From NCBI GenBank assembly GCA_002491905.1, contig DKWV01000038.1:12717-76716 (forward strand): 64,000 bases of DNA, given 5' to 3'. The translations under genes and the position numbers were made by a program. This stretch comes from Lachnospiraceae bacterium UBA7143 (lineage in GTDB: Bacteria; Bacillota; Clostridia; Lachnospirales; Lachnospiraceae). The notes beneath the pieces are model-generated. The model saw only the letters and a program-made list of their open reading frames with translations, did no database searches and was not told where the DNA came from. This document shows positions 34,619 to 43,370 of this stretch, piece after piece (the stretch's first letter is position 1; every line of letters begins with the position of its first letter).

Positions 34619-36013
34619 ATGGGCAGCAAACTACGAATTGTGGATGTACATGCAAGACAGATATTGGATTCCCGGGGAAATCCCACCGTGGAGGCGGAGG
34701 TGACCGTGGAGAAGGAGGTGGGCGGATGCCAGTACAAGGGGCGGGCGGCCGTTCCCAGCGGCGCCAGTACCGGACGGTTTGAGGCAGTGGAGCTGCGCGA
34801 TGGTGAGACGGTATATTTCGGGCTGGGAACGACCAAGGCAGTCAATAACGTGAACACGAAGATCAGGGAGACGCTTCTTGGCATGGACGCCTTTGACCAG
34901 GGGCTGATTGACCGAACGCTGATCGAGCAGGACGGCACGGATAACAAGAGCAATCTGGGAGCTAACGCCACGCTTGGCGTTTCTATGGCCTGCGCAAGAG
35001 CGGGAGCGGCGGCTCTGGGGATTCCCCTCTACCGCTATCTGGGCGGCGCTTACACCAGACTTCTGCCGGTGCCGATGATGAATATTTTAAACGGCGGCAA
35101 GCACGCGGACAATACCGTGGATTTTCAGGAATTTATGATTATGCCCGTGCAGGCGGAGAGCTTTGCGGATGGACTGCGCATCTGTGCGGAGATCTACCAC
35201 AACTTAAAGAAGATCTGTAACGACAGAGGGCTTTCCACAGGCGTGGGCGACGAGGGCGGATTCGCGCCGTCCCTGCCGGACGCTTTCGCGGTGCTTGATC
35301 TGATCGTGGAGTCCATCAAGGCGGCGGGCTACACGCCGGGGCAGGATATTAAAATTGCGCTGGACGTGGCGGCTTCGGAGCTTTATAATGAGGCGGACGG
35401 CGTGTATCATTTTCCGGGAGAAACGGAGTTAAAGCGGTACAGGCAGAAAGAAGGGTCTTTCGCGTCGGAATGCTATGAGGCGGGCTGCCAGACACCGGAC
35501 TGCGGGGAAATCCCGGAGATTACGAGGAGCACAGAGGAGATGGTGGCGTACTATGAGGAACTGGTGGAGCGTTATCCCATCATTTCCATCGAGGACGGAC
35601 TGGCAGAGGACGACTGGGATGGCTGGCAGATGATGACGAAAAAGCTGGGGAACAAGATTCAGCTTGTGGGCGACGATCTGTTTGTCACCAATACCAAGCG
35701 GTTGGACGCGGGCATCAAGCTGCAGGTGGCCAACGCGATTCTGGTGAAGGTGAACCAGATCGGCACGGTCAGCGAAGCTATGGACGCTATAGAGATGGCG
35801 CAGAAAAACGGCTACAAGGCAGTCATTTCCCACCGCTCCGGCGAGACGGAGGATACCTTTATCGCGGATCTGGCTGTTGCGGTAAACGCCGGGCAGATCA
35901 AGACGGGGGCGCCCTGTCGAAGCGACCGGGTGGCGAAGTACAACCAGCTTCTCAGGATTGAGGAGGAATTGGGGAGCGTGGCGTGCTATAAGGAGCCGTT
36001 CAATAAGATATAA
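34619..36013 (+). CDS. eno: Enolase
   Basis: A 464-residue glycolytic enzyme (2-phosphoglycerate to phosphoenolpyruvate, Mg-dependent). Marks: ARQILDSRGNPTVEAEV, AVPSGASTG, MMNILNGGKHADN, GVGDEGGFAPS, IEDGLAEDDWDGW, LVGDDLFVTN, and SHRSGETEDTFIADLAV. It is about 30 residues longer than most bacterial enolases because of an insertion at about 265-300 that holds three cysteines (SECYEAGCQTPDCGE). Translation starts directly after a terminator T-run (see 34569-34618). Confidence 0.95.
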   Translation: MGSKLRIVDVHARQILDSRGNPTVEAEVTVEKEVGGCQYKGRAAVPSGASTGRFEAVELRDGETVYFGLGTTKAVNNVNTKIRETLLGMDAFDQGLIDRTLIEQDGTDNKSNLGANATLGVSMACARAGAAALGIPLYRYLGGAYTRLLPVPMMNILNGGKHADNTVDFQEFMIMPVQAESFADGLRICAEIYHNLKKICNDRGLSTGVGDEGGFAPSLPDAFAVLDLIVESIKAAGYTPGQDIKIALDVAASELYNEADGVYHFPGETELKRYRQKEGSFASECYEAGCQTPDCGEIPEITRSTEEMVAYYEELVERYPIISIEDGLAEDDWDGWQMMTKKLGNKIQLVGDDLFVTNTKRLDAGIKLQVANAILVKVNQIGTVSEAMDAIEMAQKNGYKAVISHRSGETEDTFIADLAVAVNAGQIKTGAPCRSDRVAKYNQLLRIEEELGSVACYKEPFNKI

Positions 36014-36024
36014 AGCTGCATAAG

Positions 36025-36066
36025 AAAAGATAGGCGCTTCCCGATAAGAGGACACGCCTATCTTTT
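36025..36066 (+). terminator. Intrinsic terminator after eno
   Basis: Perfect 12-bp stem AAAAGATAGGCG (36025-36036) / CGCCTATCTTTT (36055-36066) with the T-run built into the 3' arm. Confidence 0.85.
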
Positions 36067-36106
36067 CGGAAATGAGGGGCGTCAGGCACATAAGATGGGA
36101 GGAGAA

Positions 36107-36817
36107 ATGAAACGAATCGGTGTTTTGTCGGATACGCATGGGAAGCTGCGGGATGAGGTCGTGGAGATACTGAAAGGGTGTGATGCGATTCTCCATGCGG
36201 GGGACATTAATACGCCGCAGGTGCTTGAAAAACTGCGGGAAATCGGGCCACTCTATGTGGTACGTGGCAATGCGGATAAAGAGTGGGCGGAAGGGCTGCC
36301 CGAAACTTTGTCCGAAGAAATCTGTGGCCTGCGGGTTTTTATGGTACATAATAAAAAGCATATGCCAAAAGAGACGGGGGATTATGACCTGGTGGTATAT
36401 GGCCATTCCCATAAATATGAGGAGCACAGGGAGAAAGACTGTCTTTACCTGAATCCCGGCAGCTGCGGGCCGAGGCGGTTTTCCCTGTCTGTGACAATAG
36501 CGGTGGTGGAAGTGGAAAAAGGAGAAATCCGGGTCGTCAGAAAAGAGATCGCGCAGGATGTGCAGGCGGTGTCGGTGTCCAGGAAGAGAAGGCGTGCGGC
36601 GGAAGAAAGCGGGAGAGTGGAAGAGGAGCCGTTTTCGGCGGAGAGACTGCACTCGATTCTGCGGGATGTGGATAAGGGAAAAAGTGTTTCAGAGATCGCC
36701 GCGAAATATGGAATCCCCGAAGAAACGACAGGGCAGATATGCCGTCTCTACCTGACCCATCCCGGCATCGACGCAGCGGGTGTGAGAGATAAGATGGGGC
36801 TTCCGAGGGACAGATAG
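36107..36817 (+). CDS. YfcE-type metallophosphoesterase with extra C-terminal HTH-like domain
   Basis: A 236-residue protein. Residues 1-150 are a calcineurin-like phosphodiesterase with metal-binding motifs SDTHG, LHAGDIN, VRGNADKE and GHSHK, closest to MJ0936/YfcE. A basic linker (SRKRRRAAEESGR-like) and about 70 extra residues follow, with the helical SVSEIAAKYGIPEETTGQICRLYL block that looks like a helix-turn-helix. Plain YfcE ends near residue 160-180, so the tail is an accessory domain. GGGAGGAG is 4-5 bp from the ATG at 36107. Confidence 0.85.
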   Translation: MKRIGVLSDTHGKLRDEVVEILKGCDAILHAGDINTPQVLEKLREIGPLYVVRGNADKEWAEGLPETLSEEICGLRVFMVHNKKHMPKETGDYDLVVYGHSHKYEEHREKDCLYLNPGSCGPRRFSLSVTIAVVEVEKGEIRVVRKEIAQDVQAVSVSRKRRRAAEESGRVEEEPFSAERLHSILRDVDKGKSVSEIAAKYGIPEETTGQICRLYLTHPGIDAAGVRDKMGLPRDR

Positions 36818-36831
36818 AGAGGAGGAGCATG

Positions 36832-38289
36832 ATGATACAGATCATTAAGAGCAATAAGACACGGTTTGAATATGATATACAGGCTTTGTTGAAATCCTTT
36901 TACCCGGAGTGGGAACCGAGGATGCTCGCGCCGGACTCGGAAGTCAGGGACAGAAGGATTCTTGAGGGTGAGCCGGTGATGGCGCTTTTTTTCGGCGGGG
37001 ATGAAGTGACGCTGGAAATGTTCACAAGTTTACATAAGTACACATGGCGGCCGCAGGAGCCGGAGGACACTTCGGAATACAAAAACGCTTTCAAACGCTT
37101 TTTCTATCGTTCGCTCTGTAAAGAGACGGGCACAACTCTCCCGTGGGGCAATCTGACGGGCATCCGTCCCACAAAAATTGCCATGACCATGATGGAGCAG
37201 GGAAAGAGCGGGGAGGAGACGGCGGATTATCTGAGAACCATGCATCTGGTGAGTGAGGAGAAGACGGCGTTGGCGCTGGACATTGCGGAGAGAGAAAAAA
37301 AGATTCTGAGTACCCTGCATTATGAAAACGGGTACAGCCTCTATGTGGGAATCCCTTTCTGCCCCACCACCTGTCTGTACTGTTCCTTTACCTCCTATCC
37401 CATCGGCGCGTGGAAAAAGAGAGTGGGGGAATATCTGACGGCGCTGGAAAAGGAGATTGACGCGACAGCCTGGCTTTGCCGGGATAAAATACTGGACACG
37501 GTCTATATTGGCGGGGGTACGCCCACTTCCCTGTCGGCGCAGGAGTTGGAGCGGCTGCTGGGAAAGCTGCAGGGCGCTTTTGATTTCAGTACAGTGCAGG
37601 AGTTTACGGTGGAGGCCGGGAGGGCCGACAGCATCACGGAGGACAAGCTGAAAGTACTCCATAAGCATGGTGTGACGAGAATATCCGTCAATCCCCAGAC
37701 TATGAAGCAGGAGACGCTGGATTTAATCGGCAGGCGGCATACTGTGGAACAGGTGGAGGCGGCTTTCCGTCTGGCCAGACAGACCGGCTTTGACAATATC
37801 AATATGGATATCATTCTGGGGCTGCCGGGGGAGACGGCGGCGGATGTGGCCCATACCATAGAGGCGATAAAGGCGCTTTCGCCGGATGCCTTGACGGTGC
37901 ATTCCCTGGCGGTCAAACGGGCGTCGAAGCTGGGACGTTGGATTGAGGAAAACGGCGCCACGGCTTACAACAACACGGAGGAGATTATGGACATTGCGGC
38001 CCGCGGGGCGGCGGATATGGATATGGTGCCCTACTATCTTTACCGGCAGAAAAATATGTCAGGTAATTTCGAGAACGTGGGCTATTCCAGACGGGGGAAG
38101 TACGGCATTTATAATATCCTGATCAACGAGGAGAAACAGACCATCGCAGCTCTGGGGGCAGGTTCCATCACCAAGGGCGTTTTCCAGGATGATCGCATTG
38201 AGCGGTGCGAGAACGTGAAGGATGTGGCGCAGTATATTGAGAGGATCGACGAGATGGTTGAGAGGAAGCGGCAGCTTTTGGGTGGGTGA
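36832..38289 (+). CDS. hemZ: HemZ-like coproporphyrinogen dehydrogenase (radical SAM)
   Basis: A 485-residue radical SAM protein. An N-terminal domain of ~160 residues (LLKSFYPEWEP, LPWGNLTGIRPTKIA) is followed by the Fe-S loop IPFCPTTCLYCSF (CxxxCxxC), the GGGTPTSL SAM-binding motif and the HemN-like DNINMDIILGLPGE block. The two-domain form is the Firmicute HemZ rather than HemN/HemW. The anaerobic porphyrin role is family knowledge; no other haem genes are nearby. Tandem ATGs at 36829 and 36832; the second has the better spacing to AGGAGG. Confidence 0.88.
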   Translation: MIQIIKSNKTRFEYDIQALLKSFYPEWEPRMLAPDSEVRDRRILEGEPVMALFFGGDEVTLEMFTSLHKYTWRPQEPEDTSEYKNAFKRFFYRSLCKETGTTLPWGNLTGIRPTKIAMTMMEQGKSGEETADYLRTMHLVSEEKTALALDIAEREKKILSTLHYENGYSLYVGIPFCPTTCLYCSFTSYPIGAWKKRVGEYLTALEKEIDATAWLCRDKILDTVYIGGGTPTSLSAQELERLLGKLQGAFDFSTVQEFTVEAGRADSITEDKLKVLHKHGVTRISVNPQTMKQETLDLIGRRHTVEQVEAAFRLARQTGFDNINMDIILGLPGETAADVAHTIEAIKALSPDALTVHSLAVKRASKLGRWIEENGATAYNNTEEIMDIAARGAADMDMVPYYLYRQKNMSGNFENVGYSRRGKYGIYNILINEEKQTIAALGAGSITKGVFQDDRIERCENVKDVAQYIERIDEMVERKRQLLGG

Positions 38290-38318
38290 AAACGGATATA
38301 GAAATCCTTTGGCATTTA

Positions 38319-38377
38319 TTGACAGTTATAAGGGTAAGGTGTACGATATAGATGATTACAAGCAGTAATCATCTATA
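38319..38377 (+). promoter_or_regulatory. Promoter and start-site dyad of the Cys-rich peptide operon
   Basis: TTGACA (38319-38324), 17-bp spacer, TACGAT (38342-38347). A perfect 13-bp inverted repeat, TATAGATGATTAC at 38347-38359 and its complement at 38365-38377 with a 5-base loop, starts at the -10 and runs over the expected transcription start. It could be a repressor site or a 5'-end hairpin. Confidence 0.7.
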
Positions 38378-38455
38378 TTTGTTCATAGACTTTTTTACAG
38401 AATTGAAAAACTGTTTGTGGACCATGAGAGATGAAAAACAAACATTGTGTGGGAT

Positions 38456-40297
38456 ATGGATTGGAAGACACTGAAAAAAAGCATTGCAGAGAAAAGCAAA
38501 GCAGTCAGGGCATTTGCCTATTGTGTAGTTTTATCCTGGCGTGTATCAAAGACGTATACAGTTATGCAGTTTCTGACCCGCGGAATATCGGCATTTGTGC
38601 CTGTCCTGGTCACTTGGAATACAAAGGAGATTATAGAGTTACTCAGTATCGGAATAGCGGGACAGGGACAACAGCGGGGCGGAGTTCAGGGACTTCTGTT
38701 TATCAGAATGGGAATTATGCTACTGCTCTTGCTGTTACAGTTATTAGCAACGCAGATCCATACCTATGTGAATGAAATGCAGCGGGACAGGGTTTTACAT
38801 TTCGTGGAGCAGGAGCTTTCGTTAACCGCGATGCGGATGAAACTGGAATATTTTGATGGCCCGAAATATTATGACATGTTTGAAAAGGTGAAAACTGACA
38901 TTTACTCTCTTTCAAGTGCCATGTATGACGGTGTTTCCGCAGTCAGTTATGCAGTTTCGCTTTGCAGCTGTATCTGTTTTCTGACCGGTCTGGGATCCGT
39001 CTATACGATACTGATTATAGCGGCCACGATACCGATGGCAGTGTCTGAATATAAATATACAAGGGAATTATACTCATGGGGATTAAGTCACATGAGAGAA
39101 GAAAGGGAAATGTCCTATTTGTACTGGGTGGCGACAGAACGGAGGTTTGCGCAGGAAATACGTGTTTTTGGAACGCAGGAATATTTGATAGGGAAGTATC
39201 GCAAGGTTTGGGACAACTATTTTTCCAATAAGTCTGGTCTTTCAAAAAGAAAAGCAATACTAAACTGCCTGTTGTCGGTATTTCCGGAACTGTTCGTGAT
39301 AACCGCACTTTTTGCAACGGGAAGCAGGGTGCTTGCCGGGACAGCGACGATTGGTGAGTTTGCTTTATACAATGGACTGCTGGTACAGTTGATTGAGAAT
39401 CTGCGGGGTATGGTTGGATCGGCTATGGGTCTGGTTGAGAAAAAGCTGCAGATAGAGCATGTTTCTGAGTTTGAAAAGCTGGTGGGCGAAGAGAACACAG
39501 CCGGAGGAAAACAGCTATGCAGGAAAGTGAATATCGAGTTTCGGAATGTCAGCTTTCAATATCCTGGAACAGATCGTTATGTAATAAAAGATGTCAGCTT
39601 TCGATTGCCTGCGGGGAAAAAGGTATGCATTGTGGGAGAGAACGGAGCAGGGAAATCTACGCTGTTTAAATTGCTGCTACGTTTTTATGAACCCTGCGAG
39701 GGACAGATTCTGCTAAATGACATTCCGATTGGAGAGTATGATCTTGACAGTATCAGAAAAAGGTTTAGCTGCTTTTTTCAGAAGGCGGCCAATTATGCTT
39801 TTACGATACAGGAGAATATTCGGTTTTCGCAGGTTGATAAAGCGGGGCGGGAAGCAGCCGGGAGCGAGAAACGGGCAGAGGAGATGGCGGGAGTTTCCTC
39901 CTTGCTTGAGTCGATGCCTCGCGGCAGGAATACCTTCCTGACAAGAGCTTTCAGTGATGAAGGTGTGGAACTGTCTGGCGGACAAAATCAGAAAATTGCT
40001 TTGGCAAGAATGTTTTACAGGGATGCGTCCGTGTTGATATTGGATGAGCCATCGGCCGATCTTGACCCAAAAGCGGAATATGAGTTATTTCAATCCATTC
40101 AGAAAGAATGCAAGGGACAATCTGTGTTCTATGTATCCCACCGCCTGGCGAATGTGGACCTGGCCGATGAGATTATTGTAATGGTTGGAGGAGAGATCTG
40201 TGGAAGGGGAACCCATGTGGAGCTGATGATGGGATGCGAGCCATATAAACGGTTGTATCATTATCAGGCGGATAAATATGTAACGAAAGAGAAATAG
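38456..40297 (+). CDS. ABC half-transporter (TMD-NBD), no peptidase domain
   Basis: About 613 residues: five to six membrane helices in ~20-340, then a nucleotide-binding domain with Walker A GENGAGKST, signature ELSGGQNQKIALARMF, Walker B VLILDEPSADLD and YVSHR. The type fits peptide exporters of lantibiotic loci, but there is no N-terminal C39 peptidase, so leader removal must come from elsewhere (see the S8 protease). The start is unclear: ATG 38456 or GTG 38447, neither with a strong ribosome site. First gene of the cluster, 17 bp before the maturase gene. Confidence 0.88.
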   Translation: MDWKTLKKSIAEKSKAVRAFAYCVVLSWRVSKTYTVMQFLTRGISAFVPVLVTWNTKEIIELLSIGIAGQGQQRGGVQGLLFIRMGIMLLLLLLQLLATQIHTYVNEMQRDRVLHFVEQELSLTAMRMKLEYFDGPKYYDMFEKVKTDIYSLSSAMYDGVSAVSYAVSLCSCICFLTGLGSVYTILIIAATIPMAVSEYKYTRELYSWGLSHMREEREMSYLYWVATERRFAQEIRVFGTQEYLIGKYRKVWDNYFSNKSGLSKRKAILNCLLSVFPELFVITALFATGSRVLAGTATIGEFALYNGLLVQLIENLRGMVGSAMGLVEKKLQIEHVSEFEKLVGEENTAGGKQLCRKVNIEFRNVSFQYPGTDRYVIKDVSFRLPAGKKVCIVGENGAGKSTLFKLLLRFYEPCEGQILLNDIPIGEYDLDSIRKRFSCFFQKAANYAFTIQENIRFSQVDKAGREAAGSEKRAEEMAGVSSLLESMPRGRNTFLTRAFSDEGVELSGGQNQKIALARMFYRDASVLILDEPSADLDPKAEYELFQSIQKECKGQSVFYVSHRLANVDLADEIIVMVGGEICGRGTHVELMMGCEPYKRLYHYQADKYVTKEK

Positions 40298-40313
40298 TAG
40301 GGAGGAAGATACG

Positions 40314-41735
40314 ATGGGAGAAAAATTTCAGCCGTTTATTCACTTGCTCGATATACCTTATGGGAAATATGTTTTTGATGTCAACAAAAGCTCTGCAATC
40401 AAAGTGCCCGATGCTGTGTATGCGTACCTTAAAGATATGACGAATGAGCCGGATGCGGAGGTCAGGGAATATTTGGAGGATTTAAGGGCGCGGGGGTACC
40501 TGAAAGAGAAGCACGTTAAAGTGAGCGAACATCCGGTGACAGAATATTATCATTCTTTTCTAAAGAACAATCTGGGGCAGCTCACCCTGCAGGTGACGCA
40601 GGGATGCAACCTAAAGTGCGAATACTGCGCTTACTCCGGGAATTATTTTAACAGGGAGCATACCAATAAGGCTATGTCCTTTGAGACAGCGAAAAAGGCG
40701 ATTGACTATTTTATTTCTCATGCAAGGGATTCGAGTCATTTTGCGATTTCCTTTTATGGCGGGGAACCATTATTGGAGTTTGGACTGATTAAACAATGTG
40801 TGGCTTACGCGGACAGCAGGGCGGAGGGCAGGGAAGTATCTTATAATTTCACTACGAACGGGACGCTGCTAACGGAAGAAAAATACGATTATTTGGTGGA
40901 ACATAATTTCGCGGTACTTGTAAGTCTGGACGGTCCACAGGAAGTACATGATCGGCACAGGATATTTGCTGGATCAACGGTTGGATCTTTTCAGAAGATG
41001 TCTGACAATGTTAAGATGCTGAGAAGAAAATATCCGAATTATTTTGCTGAAATGGTATCTTTTAACACTGTGATTGATCCGGCGTATCCGATAAAGGCAA
41101 TATGTGACTTTACAGATACTGATGAATGGATTAGCGGGTCGAATATTCTTTCTACAGTGATCAATGATGTACAGGCAAAGGAGAAAAATCATTATTCGGA
41201 GACATTTTTGGAAGAATATGAATATGAAAAATTCAAAGTATTACTGTGGAAAGTAGGAAGACTGGAGAAAAAGGATATATCTCCATTGATGCGGAAGCAT
41301 TTTACGGGGATTAAGCAGATGGCAGCATTTTTTGAAAGAACAGAACAGAATGAGCTGCCTGATAAAGGGCATCGAGGAGGACCCTGTATACCGGGGGTGC
41401 GTAAATTGTTCGTAGATGTGGACGGAAGGCTTTTTCCCTGTGAGCGAGTGAGTGAAACATCGGAGGTGGCCTGCATTGGACACATTGATTCTGGGATTGA
41501 TGAAAAGAAAGCTTTACAGTTATTAAATATAGAACGTATAACGTCAGAAGAATGTAGGAACTGTTGGGCATATGCCATGTGTTCTACCTGTTTTATGTAT
41601 GCAGAGGATAAGGGAAAACTGTCAAGAGATAAACAATTGATGGAATGCCAGTCGAATAGAATGCAGGCGGATAAACAAATTAAGGATTATCTGGTTTTAC
41701 GTGAGCTGGGATACAGCGGGGAGTTGGATTCATAG
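40314..41735 (+). CDS. ccpM: CcpM-type radical SAM/SPASM Cys-rich peptide maturase, copy 1
   Basis: A 473-residue enzyme. Residues ~5-65 look like a PqqD-like peptide-recognition domain (FIHLLDIPYGKYVFDVNKSS). The radical SAM cluster loop is Cys98, Cys102, Cys105 (GCNLKCEYCAYSGNY), with FYGGEPLLE and SLDGPQEVHDRHR following. The C-terminal SPASM region (about 365-455) has many Cys, including GGPCIPGVRK, LFPCERV and CRNCWAYAMCSTC. This matches the CcpM family of clostridial CLI_3235-class bacteriocin loci as I remember it. The chemistry is not established to my knowledge; thioether bonds to Cys are one possibility. GGGAGGAAG precedes the ATG. Confidence 0.9.
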   Translation: MGEKFQPFIHLLDIPYGKYVFDVNKSSAIKVPDAVYAYLKDMTNEPDAEVREYLEDLRARGYLKEKHVKVSEHPVTEYYHSFLKNNLGQLTLQVTQGCNLKCEYCAYSGNYFNREHTNKAMSFETAKKAIDYFISHARDSSHFAISFYGGEPLLEFGLIKQCVAYADSRAEGREVSYNFTTNGTLLTEEKYDYLVEHNFAVLVSLDGPQEVHDRHRIFAGSTVGSFQKMSDNVKMLRRKYPNYFAEMVSFNTVIDPAYPIKAICDFTDTDEWISGSNILSTVINDVQAKEKNHYSETFLEEYEYEKFKVLLWKVGRLEKKDISPLMRKHFTGIKQMAAFFERTEQNELPDKGHRGGPCIPGVRKLFVDVDGRLFPCERVSETSEVACIGHIDSGIDEKKALQLLNIERITSEECRNCWAYAMCSTCFMYAEDKGKLSRDKQLMECQSNRMQADKQIKDYLVLRELGYSGELDS

Positions 41736-41744
41736 GAGGAGCAT

Positions 41745-42809
41745 ATGGAAAAATTGATGGTTTATCCCTATAGTAAGGCTTATGAACCATATGTAAGTAA
41801 CGCGGAGGTACTGGGAGAATACATGGTTACGGCGCTTGTAAGTCCCAGAGGATGGGGGTATGAAGGTGATATTATTGTAGATGGACAGGGTAACAGGTAT
41901 ATGGTGTCAGCAGATTTTACAGAAAAGTTAGATGACTGTACTTGTGTGTGGTTTGTGGCAGATGACAGACGGAAAATACCTAAAGAACTGTTGAGGGAAA
42001 AATTGCAGGAGGCGGTGAAACATGGGAAAAAAATCCTGTATACAAGGTATGGAGATGATTATTGTGAGGAAATGAAACAGTTGATTCCGACAGAGTTGTA
42101 CATAGAGAAAAAGATGAAATTGGAAACGGTGTTGAATTTATCAAAGGATAGGACTTACAATATTGATACACCGATTATTGTGGTTGCAGGGCTTGGTCAG
42201 GATACAGATAAGTTAGCAGTTCAATTTATTTTAATGCAGAAGCTTCGAGGAAAAGGGTATACTGCTATTTTGATTTCTTCTAGGCAGGATGGTGATTGGA
42301 AAGGCGTATACGGTATGCCGGAATTTGTTTTCGATCATTCTGTAGGTGAGACGGAGAAGATTATTAAACTGAATCATTATGTGAAGCAAATTGAAATCAG
42401 TGAAAAACCAGATGTGCTGCTTGTGGGTGTTCCAGGAGCGGTTTTGCCTCTTGATGGTATCAATCACAATGAATTCGGCATTTTGGCATATGAGATATCT
42501 TTTGCTGTGCCCTGTGATGCGGCGGTAATATGTATGCCATATCAATCGCTGTTTAACGGTGATTACAGTCAGCTTGCAGAGGATATGCAAAAACGCTTTG
42601 GTTTTTCGGTCGCGGGGATTCATATGGCAGCGGTAGTGCAGGATGCGCAGGAATTCTATGCGGAGAGAAAGTTGTCCTATGTATCGATAGAGCAGAAGGT
42701 AGTAGACAGAAAGGTATCTGAAATATGTGACGATAGCGTTTGGAATATACGTAGCGAACGGGGAGCCGAAAAAGCAGTATCGCAGCTTATTGATATCTTA
42801 TCGGATTAA
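41745..42809 (+). CDS. Peptide maturation system protein (TIGR04066 type), copy 1
   Basis: A 354-residue cytoplasmic protein, seemingly restricted to CcpM loci. It opens MVYPYSKAYEPYVSNAEVLG; its centre (about 140-270) reads like a degenerate P-loop or Rossmann domain (DTPIIVVAGLGQDTDKLAVQ, then KPDVLLVGVPGAVLPLDG and CDAAVICMPYQS). No enzyme activity is assigned. It has an AGGAGG site, starts 9 bp after ccpM, and has a close paralogue at 51789. Confidence 0.82.
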   Translation: MEKLMVYPYSKAYEPYVSNAEVLGEYMVTALVSPRGWGYEGDIIVDGQGNRYMVSADFTEKLDDCTCVWFVADDRRKIPKELLREKLQEAVKHGKKILYTRYGDDYCEEMKQLIPTELYIEKKMKLETVLNLSKDRTYNIDTPIIVVAGLGQDTDKLAVQFILMQKLRGKGYTAILISSRQDGDWKGVYGMPEFVFDHSVGETEKIIKLNHYVKQIEISEKPDVLLVGVPGAVLPLDGINHNEFGILAYEISFAVPCDAAVICMPYQSLFNGDYSQLAEDMQKRFGFSVAGIHMAAVVQDAQEFYAERKLSYVSIEQKVVDRKVSEICDDSVWNIRSERGAEKAVSQLIDILSD

Positions 42810-42829
42810 GAGATGGGAGTGTGGTGTGT

Positions 42830-43084
42830 ATGAGAGAAAGAGTAGAAGAAATTTTAGGAGATATTCTGCTTGACATGTGGCATATAGATATGCGAGGTGA
42901 TACTGGGCTGCGGGAAGAAAAACTGCTTGGGAGCCGGATCAATATGGCGGCAAGAGATTTAGTGGTCTTATTATATTCTATTGAGGAGAGGTTGAATATA
43001 CACTTTGATACAAAAGGTATAATTGAAGGAAAATTTGATACATTTGAACATATCATAGAGCTCATGTGCAATGTTTTACAATAA
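42830..43084 (+). CDS. ACP-like protein of the peptide maturation system, no carrier serine seen
   Basis: An 84-residue acidic helical protein with the size and helix pattern of an acyl carrier protein (RVEEILGDILLDM, then ARDLVVLLYSIEERLNIHFD). Aligned by eye, the position of the phosphopantetheine Ser is Ala (INMAARDL), and no DSL motif is present. It corresponds to the acyl-carrier-related family known in these loci and is probably a binding scaffold rather than a carrier. ATG 42830 is chosen over GTG 42821. Module 2 of the cluster has no counterpart. Confidence 0.75.
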   Translation: MRERVEEILGDILLDMWHIDMRGDTGLREEKLLGSRINMAARDLVVLLYSIEERLNIHFDTKGIIEGKFDTFEHIIELMCNVLQ

Positions 43085-43122
43085 ACATGAGAAGTTATTT
43101 TAGGGGAAAGGAGGATAAGACT

Positions 43123-43266
43123 ATGAAGAAAACACTGAAAAAGCGGACAGACCGCGGGCAGAAGAGTATCCGGGTATACAGCGATTCATGCAGTTCCAGA
43201 TGTAATACTTGCGGAAGTGTGCCGGCTTGGGATTACAACAATGTGCATGATGTTGTTGCAAGGTAA
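43123..43266 (+). CDS. Cys-rich peptide precursor 1 (CLI_3235-class bacteriocin type)
   Basis: A 47-residue peptide beginning MKKTLKKRTDRGQKSI, a very basic leader, followed by a core DSCSSRCNTCGSVPAWDYNN with Cys23, Cys27 and Cys30 and a tail VHDVVAR. The leader matches that of the second precursor at 53002 (pattern MKKxLKxRxDRxQ[KR]S). AAAGGAGG sits 8-10 bp before the ATG; an upstream in-frame extension to 43066 has no role. It lies just after the maturation genes and just before a long hairpin. It is the likely substrate of the maturase at 40314. Confidence 0.85.
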   Translation: MKKTLKKRTDRGQKSIRVYSDSCSSRCNTCGSVPAWDYNNVHDVVAR

Positions 43267-43291
43267 GTGAAAATACCCAAAATAATCTGTT

Positions 43292-43351
43292 AAATGGATA
43301 TGGTTTGAGGTGGGATATTTCACAGTATTCTGCTTCAAACCAATTCCATTT
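43292..43351 (+). other. Long hairpin after precursor 1
   Basis: AAATGG-ATAT-GGTTTGA (43292-43308) pairs with TCAAACC-AATT-CCATTT (43335-43351) around an internal loop. There is no T-run, so partial termination or RNA processing, keeping the precursor more abundant than the permeases, is more likely than a full stop. Confidence 0.6.
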
Positions 43352-43370
43352 TAAGTAAAGGAAAATAAAG

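Noticed and set aside
38431..38775. 114-residue frame starting MKNKHCVGYG, considered as a Cys-containing peptide gene
   Set aside because: It overlaps the start of the ABC transporter in another frame; the transporter frame carries clear domain motifs over the whole overlap.
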